The position numbers and the translations under genes are program-made. 20,838 bases of DNA from Silene noctiflora. Taxonomy: Eukaryota > Streptophyta > Magnoliopsida > Caryophyllales > Caryophyllaceae. Below, in pieces: positions 1 to 9,021 of this stretch (positions are counted from its first letter, which is position 1; every line of letters starts with the position of its first letter). The DNA is taken from assembly GCA_009801015.1 (NCBI GenBank), contig VHZZ01020544.1, positions 14,233-35,070 of the forward strand. Direction: 5' to 3'. Below the pieces are notes generated by a model. That model saw nothing but the letters and a program-made list of their open reading frames with translations, was not told the DNA's origin and did no database searches.

Positions 1-99
1 AGTTTAACCCTTGAACTCCAATCGCAATCGGAACTTCAACTAACAACTTGGTTTTGACACGCCCAGGACCGTCTAGATCTAGGGAAATCATGAGCCGAA

Positions 100-111
100 G
101 CTCTGATACCA
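100..111 (-). other. Primer-binding site complementary to initiator Met-tRNA
   Basis: The minus strand reads TGGTATCAGAGC here, the classic plant retrotransposon PBS matching the 3' end of tRNA-iMet. It lies 4 nt after a terminal CA that would end the LTR, which is the expected spacing. Confidence 0.72.
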
Positions 112-115
112 CTTA

Positions 116-789
116 TGATACGAATTCTACTCAAACAATAGAACTCGTAGGAACTGTCCGAAGGATTTGTGATGAATTTGATCAAAATAACAGTCTTGGG
201 AACGGTTTGTTAATGATTTCGGATTTGGTAAATTTTTATGTGTTTTTTTGATATTGTAAATGAAATAAAATAACAAAGGATATTTGCCTCTAAATTTGTG
301 AAGAAATCGAAACAATTAGATATTTGCTCGGGTTAGACCTATAACTCGAACAATGGGTGATTGATACTCAAGACCTATTGAATAACGATCTGATTAGAGC
401 TCGAAAACCCATCGAACACTCACGGGAACTCTTCAGATTTTTCCCCAACAGAACAAGAGCTTTATGTTGTTATTTTCTTGTGTGAATCAGACGAACTGAA
501 ATGGCCTTTAAATAGCCTTAACAAGCACCAAAAGGAAAACTAAGAGATAGCTATTAAGACTAGTTACTATGTTACATAATGATAGACATAAAGACTAGTT
601 ATTATTATGCAATTAAGTAAAATATAAAGGCTAACTAATAATAAGGAGCTAATAATATCATCATTATTCCAAGCCATGAATTCAACTTTAAATTCTTCCA
701 TGCATTAATCTGTCTTGCTTATTAAACCCACGGGTTGGGCCTCGCTTTTATGCTTACCCAAGAATGCGCTTTTTCGCCCAAGTCCAACA
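116..789 (-). repeat. Candidate long terminal repeat (5' LTR of the minus-strand element)
   Basis: On the minus strand it would start TGTTGGACTT at 789 and end TATCA at 116, giving TG...CA termini. A TATA-like CTATTTAAAGG lies near 505-515 on the minus strand, about where U3 meets R. The outer boundary at 789 rests only on the TG dinucleotide and the typical TGTTGGA start; the hairpin-like sequence to about 830 could still belong to the element. The second LTR is not in the window for comparison. Confidence 0.5.
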
Positions 790-1744
790 CCAAAACCAGC
801 TCGTCACCATTCGAGCTAGCCACCACCGGATCATCCATGTTTTTCTCGCATCTTAACGTTCAATGAATCTGCCAAAAAAGGAATTGTAGGATCTTTTAGA
901 GATTCGGAGGGAGCATAATTTATTTCTGTTTTTATCATGTGCTCTAATTAAGCTTATAAAATTCCTACTGGAAACGGGGCGATTTGAGTGGAAATTCTCT
1001 TCGCTACACATATACTCCACTTTGTATCAAGTTGATTTTTTGCTGGGGGTTAGTGGGCTACTCAAAATTTCAGATTTTTAACATGTACTCTGAAGATCTG
1101 CACCCTCTGTCGTTCCCCATTTTGAAACCTTCTGTGTTTCCCACTGTGAGTAAAGCCCCCGACTCTCTGAGAAGCAAATTATAGCTCTGTGGGTAAATGC
1201 AGGAGTCTTACTGGTAGGTGTTAGTGTCTGTGTTTTAGGTCTATTTAACCTATGACAAAAGTAAGTTGGAACTAGTGACTTCAATTTGAGATAACAAAAA
1301 AAAAAAGTTGGTTAGTTAAAAAAAAGGAGATCCAATATTCTATATATAGATGTTTTTTCCCCGGTTTCTTGCTGCAAGCCTGTAACTGTGATCATCTACT
1401 CATCTGAGACTTCTAGATCTTGGCTGTGGGAGCGGGATCTTCTTTATTTTCAGAGATTTTTTGTCCTCAGTTCCCTAGTTTTGTGTTTGTCACAATTTCT
1501 CTCTGTTTTGTCTTGTTGTATGTCTCTTTTGCATCTTCTTTTTCCATGTTTTCATCCTCTTATGTACTTATGGTATCGTGAACCGAGTTGTGGTTTTCCA
1601 TAGACTTATCTCAGTAAAAGTTTGAATTGGGTCATATGAAGTTTACAGAGGAATGCCTTGGATTGTATCACTAGCATGCAGCTGTACTTCTATGTTTTGT
1701 GATACCTTGTAACTGACATTAACGTGGTCGCTTAAAAATTTTAG
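790..1744. other. Non-coding, probably intronic DNA of the START-domain gene
   Basis: About 950 nt with no frame resembling the upstream part of a START protein. The family's preceding exon should end near a YYCVTK-like motif and I could not find it on the plus strand. The T-rich 3' part (about 1440-1744) ends in TTTTAG at the acceptor of the first visible exon, consistent with the end of a long intron. The small open frames at 984-1184 and 1388-1603 match nothing I recognise. Confidence 0.45.
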
Positions 1745-2501
1745 GGAGTTACATATCAGAATTTGCCTAAGCGTGATAAGCCAAGGCGTGTGGAGCAGTA
1801 TTTTTCTAGCTGGATCATAAAGCCGGGTGAGTACATCCAGCCATTAATCTGGTGTACTGGGTCATCTTTACAGTTTACATGATGTATACTCCGTATTCAA
1901 GTAGCTTATTTGGTGATTATTGGCTCAACGTTTTCCCTTGAAAGGAGAGTAGTTTGTTTTCTGTTTTTGATTTCCAATATTTTTTGTTTAATATACTACT
2001 CTGTAGCATTTGTTCACTTTTAGGAATTTTCAATTATTTTACTTAAATATCCTTATATTATTGGAAAATGCAGTGAAGTCTGCTAAAGGAGATGGTAGTG
2101 CATGTGAAGTTACTCTAATTCATTACGAGGACATGGGAATTCCTAAAGATGTGGCAAAATTGGGTGTTAGGCATGGGATGTGGGGGACTGTTAAGAAACT
2201 AAATGCAGGCATGAGAGCCTATCAAACTGCATTTAAATCCGAAACTCCCCTTTCAAGATGTGCTTCAATGGCGAGGATTACTACCAGGATATCGCTTGAA
2301 GGACTTCAAGGTCTCTCGGAAGAAGAATCTGGTGATGATGTACAAAATCAAACATCGGACTCTCTTATGTGTACAAAAAAGGGCATTGACTGGAAATGGA
2401 TTGTAATAGGAGGAACTGTTGCCGTGGCTTGTGGACTCCACACAGGAGTCGTTGGCAAAGCATTGATGATTGGAGCTGGGAGAAGGCTTGCGCGGAGGTG
2501 A
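1745..2501 (+). CDS. START-domain (PCTP/polyketide cyclase superfamily) lipid-binding protein, last two exons only
   Basis: Two exons are visible: 1745-1826 and 2074-2501 (TGA at 2499-2501), separated by a 247-nt GT-AG intron. The join is in frame and gives 169 residues. The first exon encodes KRDKPRRVEQYFSSWIIKP, and the second encodes the family block HYEDMGIPKDVAKLGVRHGM. These are the C-terminal part of the START domain in plant proteins such as Arabidopsis At3g23080 and At4g14500, which are roughly 400-450 residues long. The fold binds lipid in a hydrophobic cavity; the exact ligand is unknown for this subgroup. A hydrophobic stretch (about visible residues 133-165) close to a basic RRLARR end suggests a C-terminal membrane anchor. 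The N-terminal two thirds is absent, so either the upstream intron exceeds 1.7 kb and contains the retrotransposon, or this is a detached 3' gene fragment. Family assignment is secure; intactness is not. Confidence 0.85.
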
Positions 2502-2684
2502 CAGAACTTCTTGTATATGTATCCCATTCATTTTGGTGCTCTTTAGCAGTTAGCACCACCGAGAGCCTGCCTCTTTTTTCGAATGTGTAGTACTCACCTT
2601 ACCATAATGGAATGAATATATAATCGTCTCAGTTTGTACCGATATGGTTGTTATTCTTTGTAAGTTGGTACTCCTCTGATCTAA

Positions 2685-2690
2685 AATAAA
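2685..2690 (+). terminator. Candidate poly(A) signal AATAAA for the START-domain gene
   Basis: A canonical AATAAA lies 184 nt after the stop codon in AT-rich DNA, a plausible 3'-UTR position. Plant poly(A) signals are loose, so this is only a candidate. Confidence 0.35.
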
Positions 2691-3385
2691 CTTACTGACT
2701 TCTATTTTGCGGCGTGAGTGAATAAATTTACCATCTGGGACATTTGTTTTCGATTACTTGATAGTTGATACTAAACCGATCTGAAATGGCTGGACGCGAT
2801 GAAAAGTACCTGCGGAGTATTCCCTTCTTGCAAATCATTTTAATTCATCTTGGTTTAACGACAATGTTCTAAACGGAAAAAGATGTGAATTAGTTAAAGG
2901 GGGAGCCTAAAACAATTTTTTTACGCTAAAGGCTGGATGTTCATTCGTTTATCTTTGATTAACGAGAAGAATATTCCAAAAGAAAAAGACGCGAATTAGC
3001 TAAATTGAACATGGTAGAACGATGCCTACAACAATACCTTTACGCTAGAGGCTGGACGTCGACCATGCTCCATGCTGTTCAATATTTTAAGTTATCAGAG
3101 AATCGAATTCTGTCTATATTTAAATATTTGATTGATTACATCTGAATACTATAATTCAATTGTTCTCTTAAACAACCCAATTGGCAAGTGAAAAGCATCA
3201 CTGTTGCTGAACTTTACTGCTTTTGTTTACCTGCTTTCGGAATTAACAATGTTTTACGAAATTTCTGTTAGATGCTCCTTTCCTTTCTCTTTGTATATTA
3301 GTCTCACGTTCCTGCTGTATAATTTCGACATAACCACATCCAAATACGAGAGCAAGGTAGATTAGTACTAAAACCTGAGAAAGTC
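2691..3385. other. Intergenic region and probable promoter/leader of the ITPK gene
   Basis: No credible coding frame. Besides the direct duplication at 2850-3060, the segment 3061-3385 is ordinary AT-rich DNA that should contain the promoter and 5' leader of the kinase gene. I see no convincing TATA box or splice pair in it. Confidence 0.4.
2850..3060 (+). repeat. Imperfect direct duplication, two units about 106-119 bp apart
   Basis: Unit A (about 2850-2940) and unit B (about 2956-3060) share, in the same order, a TTAACGA start, an A-rich GAAAAAGA..GAATTAG core, a GCCTA..ACAAT stretch, and a TTTACGCTA(A/G)AGGCTGGA(T/C)GT end. Unit B has about 13 extra bases in the middle, so the offset grows from about 106 to 119. 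It lies between the START gene and the kinase gene. Its origin is unknown; it may be part of a degenerate mobile element. Confidence 0.55.
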
Positions 3386-4402
3386 ATGGGTGAAAGCGAT
3401 ACCAGGTTTAGGGTAGGTTACGCACTTAAATCTGAGAAAGTCGCGAGTGTGATCCAACCATCCCTTGTAACTCACTCGAAACAACGAGGGATTGATTTAA
3501 TTGAAGTTGATCTTAGCAAGCCTCTTGTAGATCAAGGCCCCTTCCACTGCCTCGTCCACAAGCTGTACACCCCTGAATGGAAACGTCAAATGTTGGAATT
3601 CCGGTCTGTATACCCGGATGCTATTCTCATTGATGATCTCACTGATATCGAACGTCTCCATGACCGAGCGTCCATGCTTGAGGCTGTCAGCACTCTTACC
3701 CAAACTTGCATTAAAACTCCGAAACAGGTGGTTGTATATGAAGTAGAGTCTCTGTTAAGCGACAACACTCTGTCTGATCTCAGTTTCCCGGTGATTGCCA
3801 AACCATTACTGGCAAACGGGAATGACGGCTCTCATGAGATGTGTGTCGTGTTCAACTCAGGCGCACTGAATAAGGTGACGCCACCTGTTGTTCTTCAGGA
3901 GTTTGTGGACCATGATGGTGTCCTCTTTAAGGTCTATGTTGCCGGAGACCATGTCAAGTGTGTCAAACGGACGTCTTTGCCTAATGTCTCTGGTTTTGCT
4001 GAACTTAATACAGTTGAAGGCGGTATTATGCCCTTTTCCCAAGTATCTAGCGCAGACGCTTCTGCACGGCAAGAGAAAGAGCCGCCCTTGGATTTGATTC
4101 ACGGTATAGCTAAAGGACTGAGAGACGCCACCAAGCTTCATCTCTTTAATTTTGACATTATTAGAGATGCAAGAGCAGGTAGCGAAAACATGTATTTCAT
4201 CATCGACATCAATTACTTCCCTGGTTATGCAAAAGTTTCGGGTTTTGAGAACATGCTGACTGATTTCTTCTGGGATATCGTCACCCATAATCATTTGGAT
4301 ACTACCGCGACTGAAGATGAAGCTGCAGACACTATGCAGGAGGACTGTAATCTGAATGCTGCAGAACAAGGTGATTTACCTCCTGTAATCGCTACCCCCT
4401 GA
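3386..4402 (+). CDS. ITPK1: Inositol 1,3,4-trisphosphate 5/6-kinase (inositol-tetrakisphosphate 1-kinase, ITPK1-like)
   Basis: An intronless 338-residue protein that phosphorylates inositol polyphosphates with ATP, in phytate and signalling inositol-phosphate metabolism, probably cytosolic. The N-terminal domain has the plant ITPK pattern RVGYAL (9-14), IQPSLVTHSKQRGIDL (23-38) and IERLHDRASML (88-98). The ATP-grasp part follows: FPVIAKPLLANG (134-145), GSHEM (148-152), VVLQEFVDHDGVLFKVYV (168-185), NFDIIRD (255-261) and IIDINYFPGYAKV (272-284). By family comparison D257, D274 and N276 are likely metal or nucleotide ligands. Plant ITPK1 proteins are typically intronless and near 320 residues; this one has an extra acidic, probably disordered tail after about 305. 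The first ATG fits the family start. The gene converges on the GATL gene. Orthology to ITPK1 rather than ITPK2/3 rests on the intronless structure and overall similarity. Confidence 0.95.
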   Translation: MGESDTRFRVGYALKSEKVASVIQPSLVTHSKQRGIDLIEVDLSKPLVDQGPFHCLVHKLYTPEWKRQMLEFRSVYPDAILIDDLTDIERLHDRASMLEAVSTLTQTCIKTPKQVVVYEVESLLSDNTLSDLSFPVIAKPLLANGNDGSHEMCVVFNSGALNKVTPPVVLQEFVDHDGVLFKVYVAGDHVKCVKRTSLPNVSGFAELNTVEGGIMPFSQVSSADASARQEKEPPLDLIHGIAKGLRDATKLHLFNFDIIRDARAGSENMYFIIDINYFPGYAKVSGFENMLTDFFWDIVTHNHLDTTATEDEAADTMQEDCNLNAAEQGDLPPVIATP

Positions 4403-4765
4403 ATCTACTGTAATCCTCTGTAGTATTTGAGTATGCTTAGTTCTGATCGCGATTACTCATAACTAAACTAATTCGTATTCTAATATAATAAATATTTCAA
4501 TCGCCGAGTAGGAAATCCCTGCCCTACTACTAGCACCGAGATATGAGTCTTTCTCACCGTCTCTCAGGAGACCTAATGATAAACTGAAACGTTCCATTTT
4601 CTTTTTTACATGTTTACAATGATAAATCGAAAATTAACAGTAAAACTCGGAAAAATCCTAATTTGCATTGGTTAATTACAGTGGTAAGAAAAGCAAAAAA
4701 TCCGAGAAAAAAAAAAATTTACAGTTACTAGGTTAATTTCTCAGTTCTAATTTTTCATTTACAAT
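4403..4765. other. Convergent 3' regions of ITPK (+) and GATL (-)
   Basis: A 363-nt spacer between two stop codons facing each other. It contains the 3' UTRs of both genes. The A/T-rich tract at 4680-4760 is probably the 3' UTR of the minus-strand gene. No other gene is visible. Confidence 0.5.
4487..4492 (+). terminator. Candidate poly(A) signal AATAAA for the ITPK gene
   Basis: AATAAA about 85 nt after the stop codon in AT-rich sequence, a reasonable 3'-UTR position for the kinase transcript. Confidence 0.4.
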
Positions 4766-5830
4766 CTAGACATCTAACCAAGGTTTTGTAGCTCTGTAAA
4801 GATCATAAGGAGCCCATAAGTGATCAATAGGACACGGTTTTCGAGAGTCCAACCGTAACCATGGCTTCCCTTTTCCACTCCAATGGAGTAGGCTAATCGG
4901 TCCAGGGTGTAGACTCCTACATCGACCTTCAAAGTTATCGCCTCCAAGCCCATGTTGATTCCATCTATGGTCGACCGCTTTAATATTCCCTGCAAAAATA
5001 AGCAAAAATGGTGGCAAAGATCCTAAATGATAAATTCTCTTTAGTTTCTGCACAACCATCCATTCTTCGACTCGTTGTGTATACGCTTCCTTCTTCCATT
5101 TTTTTACGTCTAGAACCATTACCCCAGTGTTGAAATAACACGGTTTTCTTTTCGCGAATGTCTTTGACAAAACAGGGTCTTGCCAAAACGAGTCTGTAAA
5201 ATATGTCGTAAAATTTGTGTGACAGTATTCCGGTGCAGCTACTACTTTCCCTTCTAAATCGACCATCCAAAGTTTTGTAATATCGTCGACCACAATGATA
5301 TCTGAATCCAAATATATTACTCTTCGTACATCTGAAGGAAGTATGTCCGCTAAATAAATCCTTGCATAGTTTAAAGGTTGATCTAAGGCTTGTCGAATTG
5401 ATTTTGATATTTTTCCCCTAACACGATTTGAATCAAATCGATATATGTTAAAATTTAGATACGGAAATGTACAACTTATACTCGTAAAAATACTAGGATC
5501 ATGCCTAGCCGATAAAAAATGAAACACAAAATTTTCGGGACAAGTCGAGTGTTGTAAAATTGAGAGAACGGCCGCCATCGTTCCTCTTAAATAATTTGCG
5601 TCAAGGGTCATGGAAATATGTATTTTATCCACGTCATGAGTACTACATCTTTTCCCATTTATAAATGATGTCGCCTCACGAAAAATTGGAGCACTGGTAG
5701 CGGGTTTACGTATGACACCAACCCGTATAGCGTTTATTGTTGTATATTTCGTTGTAATCGAATGGAGGAGGAAAAAAGAGAAGAGAATTAGGATTGGAAA
5801 TATGGGAGACGATCCCAAAAAAAACTTCAT
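4766..5830 (-). CDS. Galacturonosyltransferase-like protein (GATL, glycosyltransferase family 8)
   Basis: An intronless 354-residue predicted type II Golgi glycosyltransferase of the GATL group, which acts in pectin and xylan synthesis. A hydrophobic segment at about 9-25 is a likely signal anchor. The catalytic domain starts near [20 protein letters not shown] (67-86). It carries [14 protein letters not shown] (152-165), the GT8 metal-binding motif [10 protein letters not shown] (174-183), [13 protein letters not shown] (199-211), [15 protein letters not shown] (231-245) and [12 protein letters not shown] (291-302). It ends with [11 protein letters not shown] (314-324), in which the His is a usual metal ligand. 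Length and lack of introns match Arabidopsis GATL1 (PARVUS) and relatives at about 340-390 residues. The N-terminal linker (about 26-66) is less conserved, so I do not assign a specific paralogue. Substrate is unproven for most GATLs. It is transcribed divergently from GLN2. Confidence 0.95.
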   Translation of the reverse strand: MKFFLGSSPIFPILILFSFFLLHSITTKYTTINAIRVGVIRKPATSAPIFREATSFINGKRCSTHDVDKIHISMTLDANYLRGTMAAVLSILQHSTCPENFVFHFLSARHDPSIFTSISCTFPYLNFNIYRFDSNRVRGKISKSIRQALDQPLNYARIYLADILPSDVRRVIYLDSDIIVVDDITKLWMVDLEGKVVAAPEYCHTNFTTYFTDSFWQDPVLSKTFAKRKPCYFNTGVMVLDVKKWKKEAYTQRVEEWMVVQKLKRIYHLGSLPPFLLIFAGNIKAVDHRWNQHGLGGDNFEGRCRSLHPGPISLLHWSGKGKPWLRLDSRKPCPIDHLWAPYDLYRATKPWLDV

Positions 5831-6211
5831 ATCACTTGTTACATCTACCTCATCTTCATATCTCCGTTTTAAGAAAAACTAGTTGTTTTTACTATGATTT
5901 ATTATATATGTCAAAAGGCTCCATTAATTAACAAGAAAGTAAAAAAAAATTACCATTCACAAAATGGATTTACATGGAGATTTTTGGTAATAATTTTAGG
6001 TAGCATTTTGGAGGAAATGATGTAAATTTTTTGTATTCCAACTAAAATAAAGGTAATCTAATTTTGTTGAAGTGCTATATTTTAGGATATAAAGATAGAT
6101 TTTGTATGAAATCTAGGCTGGAAATCATTAATGAGCAAACATTAAAAATACTAAAAATAGCTCTATATATTTTATTAAATGAAAAAGTAGAATACCCGGT
6201 TTCGGTTTCTT

Positions 6212-6391
6212 AGTGATGGAGTTAGAATTTGACATTAGAGAGCGGGAAATTCCAACAGTAATGAACTGGCCTTGAAATAATATTATGGATTCAACTAAAA
6301 AACGATCGAAAATTGCACCTAAAAATTTCAATATTTTTCAATATTCAGCGGGGGTGACAGCATCTGTTAAGCCCCGCCTAACTCCGCCACT
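6212..6391. mobile_element. Possible small element with inverted AGTGRYGGAGTTAG ends
   Basis: The left end reads AGTGATGGAGTTAG on the plus strand. The right end, read on the minus strand, is AGTGGCGGAGTTAG. Ends of the CAGTGGCGGAG type are common on plant transposable-element remnants. The two ends match 12 of 14, but the interior shows no further pairing and I found no target-site duplication. Confidence 0.3.
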
Positions 6392-6618
6392 GCTATTGAA
6401 TTGTTTGTCGAAAACACTAGACAATCATCGGTAATACAATGTCGTCCACATGAAATTTCCGAAATATGTTTTGAGTTTTCGACATATGAATTTGTGTATC
6501 TTTGAAAATATTGTTCCGAATCCTTTTTTAAAGGAGTAAGCAGGTTCATGTAAAATAGTTTTACATTATTAAAAAGATTTTGATACCCTTATCAGGAAAA
6601 GTGGTGGCCAGTAGTTAG

Positions 6619-6814
6619 TGAAGATTGACGGACATTATCCGTTACAAGTTGAAAACGGATAGTGTTCTTCTCACATAAAGCAAGTGGAAGGGCAAGTTGA
6701 GGGAAAATGGAGCACCCCATGGTTGATGTCACTTGCATATTATGAGAGGAGCACTATCCGTCTTTAGCTTGTAACGGATAGTGTCCGTCTTGTAACGGAT
6801 AGAGTCCGTCTTCA
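6619..6814. mobile_element. Foldback MITE of about 196 bp
   Basis: The two halves are inverted copies of each other. The left arm (6628-6668) contains ATCCGTTACAAG and ACGGATAGTG. The right arm (6750-6790) contains CACTATCCGTC and CTTGTAACGGATAGTG. Pairing continues inward, CACTTGC against GCAAGTG, to a centre near 6705-6715, so most of the element could form one long hairpin. The right arm has one extra tandem copy of the TGTAACGGATAG(T/A)GTCCGTCTT motif (6771-6811). The ends TGAAGA..GACGGAC are shared. No clean target-site duplication was found, so the superfamily is open. Confidence 0.7.
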
Positions 6815-7689
6815 ATGAGAATTTGTGTAAGAATAAAAGGTAAAATTATATTTTTTTTTGCATTAATTATATTTATGTCTCATAGTCGGAAAGTCTACTA
6901 ACAAAAGTTCAAAACTTTTAAAAGTGTAAAAAATAAATAAAATAAAAAGAAGAAATACTAAGAAAAGAAAGTCTTAGAAAGAAAAAGAGAACCTTATCTA
7001 TATTATTGGGAAGATGTTCATTTCCCATAGATTTATTTAGCCTATTGGTTACTCTTTATGGTCACTACTCACCAAAGCATCTTCAAACTATCTACCTCCA
7101 CTCGATCATCATCACCTCTATCTACAACTCAAAAGCCACTACTATACATTTACACAACATACAATTATTTCAACTAATCCCATACTGGTATAAATCCCGT
7201 GGATGCATGCACGGTATATATAGATCGTCATTTACTTTATAATAATGTATTATTTATAGATTTTAAATTGACAAATAATTAATTTTTTATATTTTAATAT
7301 GAGAATAAAAAATGAAATAAAAAACTAATTAAAAGAATTGAGTAGAGTCATATAATATGTATTTTAATGAAACTTTTTTTACCATATATTTCGTAACTAC
7401 TAAATAATTCCAATTTATAAATTTTCTCAAATAATTTTAATGAATTTTGTTTTAATGAAAGTAATAATATTAGTTCATAATTTTTTTATACTAGTTAAGT
7501 ACATGTTATGTTTTTTTATATGAAACTAATAATATCAATTTATAGGTTTTCATATACAAATTTTAGATTTATATACCAGTTTTATTTTAATTAAATGAAA
7601 ATAATTTAGTTCAAAAAATAACATATTATACGATAAAAAATGTTGACACATTTGTTTTAAAAAAAAAAATTAACAGAATACGATTCGTA

Positions 7690-7775
7690 CACGGTTTTAT
7701 TCATTTGAACTTAATTTCAGCTAATTTCAATTCAGTTCAACTTTATTTAGTTCAGTTCAATTTATCTCCATTAAA
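7690..7775 (-). repeat. GAACTGAA-rich dispersed repeat, copy 1 (minus)
   Basis: On the minus strand the segment is built from GAACTGAA/TTGAACTGAATTGAA words and ends GAAATTAAG-like. The same arrangement occurs on the plus strand at about 15405-15480 in front of the pyruvate kinase gene, and two GAACTGAATTT words lie at 9086-9120. It looks like a dispersed low-complexity or transposon-derived family. Confidence 0.4.
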
Positions 7776-8082
7776 TTAAGATCTTTTTAGCCGGAAAAAA
7801 CAGGACCTTAACAAGCCAATGAGGACCGAGTGATCTTTATTCACTAAAATATATATTGACTTAAACAATCGATCAACAAGGTCATTTCTCCTCCCAACAT
7901 AACTAAAATCCTTTACTAATAAAAATAAACGAAAAATACAAAAATGGGACAGAAGATCCGATCTCGATTCCAATGGTCAACATTACCAACAATTCTTTAA
8001 GTTTTCTATGATCTTTTTTAAAAATAAAAAATGTTGTCATATGCAAACCACTAATTAGGCACACACTTAGCCACTTCTCATA

Positions 8083-8173
8083 CACTCTCTATATCTCTTA
8101 CCCTTTTATCATTCTCTCTCTATTTTCTCTCTCTAAAAGTTTGTTGACCCCCCGCCATTTTTGCTTTACAAAG
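8083..8173 (+). promoter_or_regulatory. Probable GLN2 transcription start region and non-coding leader exon
   Basis: A strongly CT-rich stretch (CTCTCTATATCTCTTACCC and CTCTCTCTATTTTCTCTCTC) of the kind that marks plant core promoters and leaders. It ends in ACAAAG followed by the donor-like GTACTTC at 8174. The matching acceptor (TATCTCAG) is at 9259, 17 nt before the GLN2 start codon. The start point itself cannot be fixed from sequence. Confidence 0.45.
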
Positions 8174-8611
8174 GTACTTCTTTAAGCTTTTAATTCTTGT
8201 ATTTATCTGAAATTAGTGGAATAATGTGTATTTAATGTCTTAATTATTTCATTAAATATTGCATTTTTATTCAAAAAAGTAATTTACATACATCATCTTA
8301 CACTCACATTTATATTACATGTTATACATTTCGTTGTACGTATTGTTTTTATGTTTTAGTAGGATACGTGGTTTAATTTGGACTATCGAAAGACGGTCTC
8401 ATGTTAATGTTATTACGTGAAAAGTGTGGTTGACTGACTTTGTTTAAAACTTTTGCACCGCTAACTAAAATAGTGGCTACGGATTCTCACCGTTGTAAAA
8501 AAGTTTAAAATAAAAATAACCCGTTTAAAATGATTGAAACAGATGGAGTAAGTTGAATTTGTGATCCATTTACTGAAAGTATCCAGATGTGGTTAAAAAA
8601 AGATTTCATTT

Positions 8612-8702
8612 TGTCATTTCGTCTCAGTCATTTTTTTTACCTGATTAAAATACCCTCGTGAAAAATAAAAAGTGTAAGCAAATGAATGGGACGGAGGGAG
8701 TA
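8612..8702. mobile_element. Stowaway-like MITE, about 91 bp
   Basis: The right end is GGGACGGAGGGAGTA, the diagnostic terminus of Stowaway elements (CTCCCTCCGT on the other strand), with a TA at the edge. The left arm CGTCTCAGTCATTT..TTAC pairs with the inverted right arm CGTCCCATTCATTTGCTTAC; its first bases are degraded. Boundaries on the left are approximate. Confidence 0.6.
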
Positions 8703-8850
8703 GGAATGTAGGATGTGCATTTTCTGTTCACTTTAGCTGAGATTATTACTGATAATGGATTTAAGAGTTGAATGAAATTGTATTTGATATAGATGATAAT
8801 GATCTAATAATAGTAATAACAACTTTGATAATGTTTCGATATAATCGTTA

Positions 8851-8880
8851 TGATTCTGATTATGATTATGATTATGATTG
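8851..8880 (+). repeat. GATTAT-type microsatellite
   Basis: Three uninterrupted copies of TGATTA with degenerate copies on both sides (TGATTC, TGATTG). It lies inside the leader intron of GLN2. Confidence 0.8.
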
Positions 8881-8911
8881 TTAGATCATACGACATTAGA
8901 GTATATCTCGA

Positions 8912-9021
8912 CATACCAAAGTTGGCTGGTGTGACTGGTAAGTGGTAGGAGTTCGATTCCTGACTCTAGATTGCCCCCGGTGTCGGTAGGAGATACTCGT
9001 GGTCAACACCAAAAAAAAAAC
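8912..9021 (+). mobile_element. tRNA-derived SINE with intact target-site duplications
   Basis: The 110-bp body has a pol III A-box-like GTTGGCTGGTGTGACTGG (8921-8938) and a B box GAGTTCGATTCC (8950-8961) at normal tRNA-like spacing, and it ends in a 10-A tail (9011-9020). It is flanked by a perfect 12-bp direct repeat AGTATATCTCGA at 8900-8911 and 9022-9033. Tail plus flanking duplication is the signature of LINE-mediated retroposition. It is short for a plant SINE, so it may lack much of the usual 3' body. It sits in the sense orientation inside the GLN2 leader intron. Confidence 0.8.

Larger units (their letters stand above)
1..789 (-). mobile_element. 5' end of a minus-strand LTR retrotransposon (Copia-like), truncated by the window start
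   Basis: Read on the minus strand, a 674-bp candidate LTR (789 down to 116) is followed by a 4-nt spacer, a primer-binding site for initiator Met-tRNA, and then about 99 nt of internal region that leaves the window at position 1. This LTR, CA, PBS order is the standard retroelement layout. No gag or pol coding sequence is inside the window, so the superfamily is inferred only from the PBS type and the TGTTGG-style LTR start, both common in plant Copia elements. The left LTR and both target-site duplications are outside the window. The short open frames here (48-251 +, 127-315 -) are not credible genes. The PBS is strong evidence; the outer LTR boundary is a best guess. Confidence 0.6.
5831..8082. 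other. Shared upstream region between GATL (-) and GLN2 (+)
   Basis: About 2.25 kb of AT-rich DNA without a credible gene. The part next to 5831 should hold the GATL promoter and the part near 8082 the GLN2 promoter. Possible mobile-element remnants lie at 6212-6391, 6619-6814 and 7690-7775. The stretch 7249-7690 is extremely AT-rich and I see nothing specific in it. The open frame at 7006-7242 has no recognisable protein features. Confidence 0.45.

Noticed and set aside
3857..4369. 170-codon open frame antisense to the ITPK gene
   Set aside because: It lies entirely within the coding region of a well-conserved kinase, shows no recognisable motif, and is a usual by-product of a long GC-richer exon on the other strand.
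7006..7242. 78-codon open frame between GATL and GLN2
   Set aside because: No recognisable domain, AT-rich codon use, and placement in promoter DNA with no supporting splice or poly(A) signals.
8912..9021. A functional tRNA gene
   Set aside because: A-box and B-box-like motifs are present, but the sequence does not fold into a full cloverleaf by eye. It ends in a poly(A) tail and is flanked by a target-site duplication, so a SINE explains it better.
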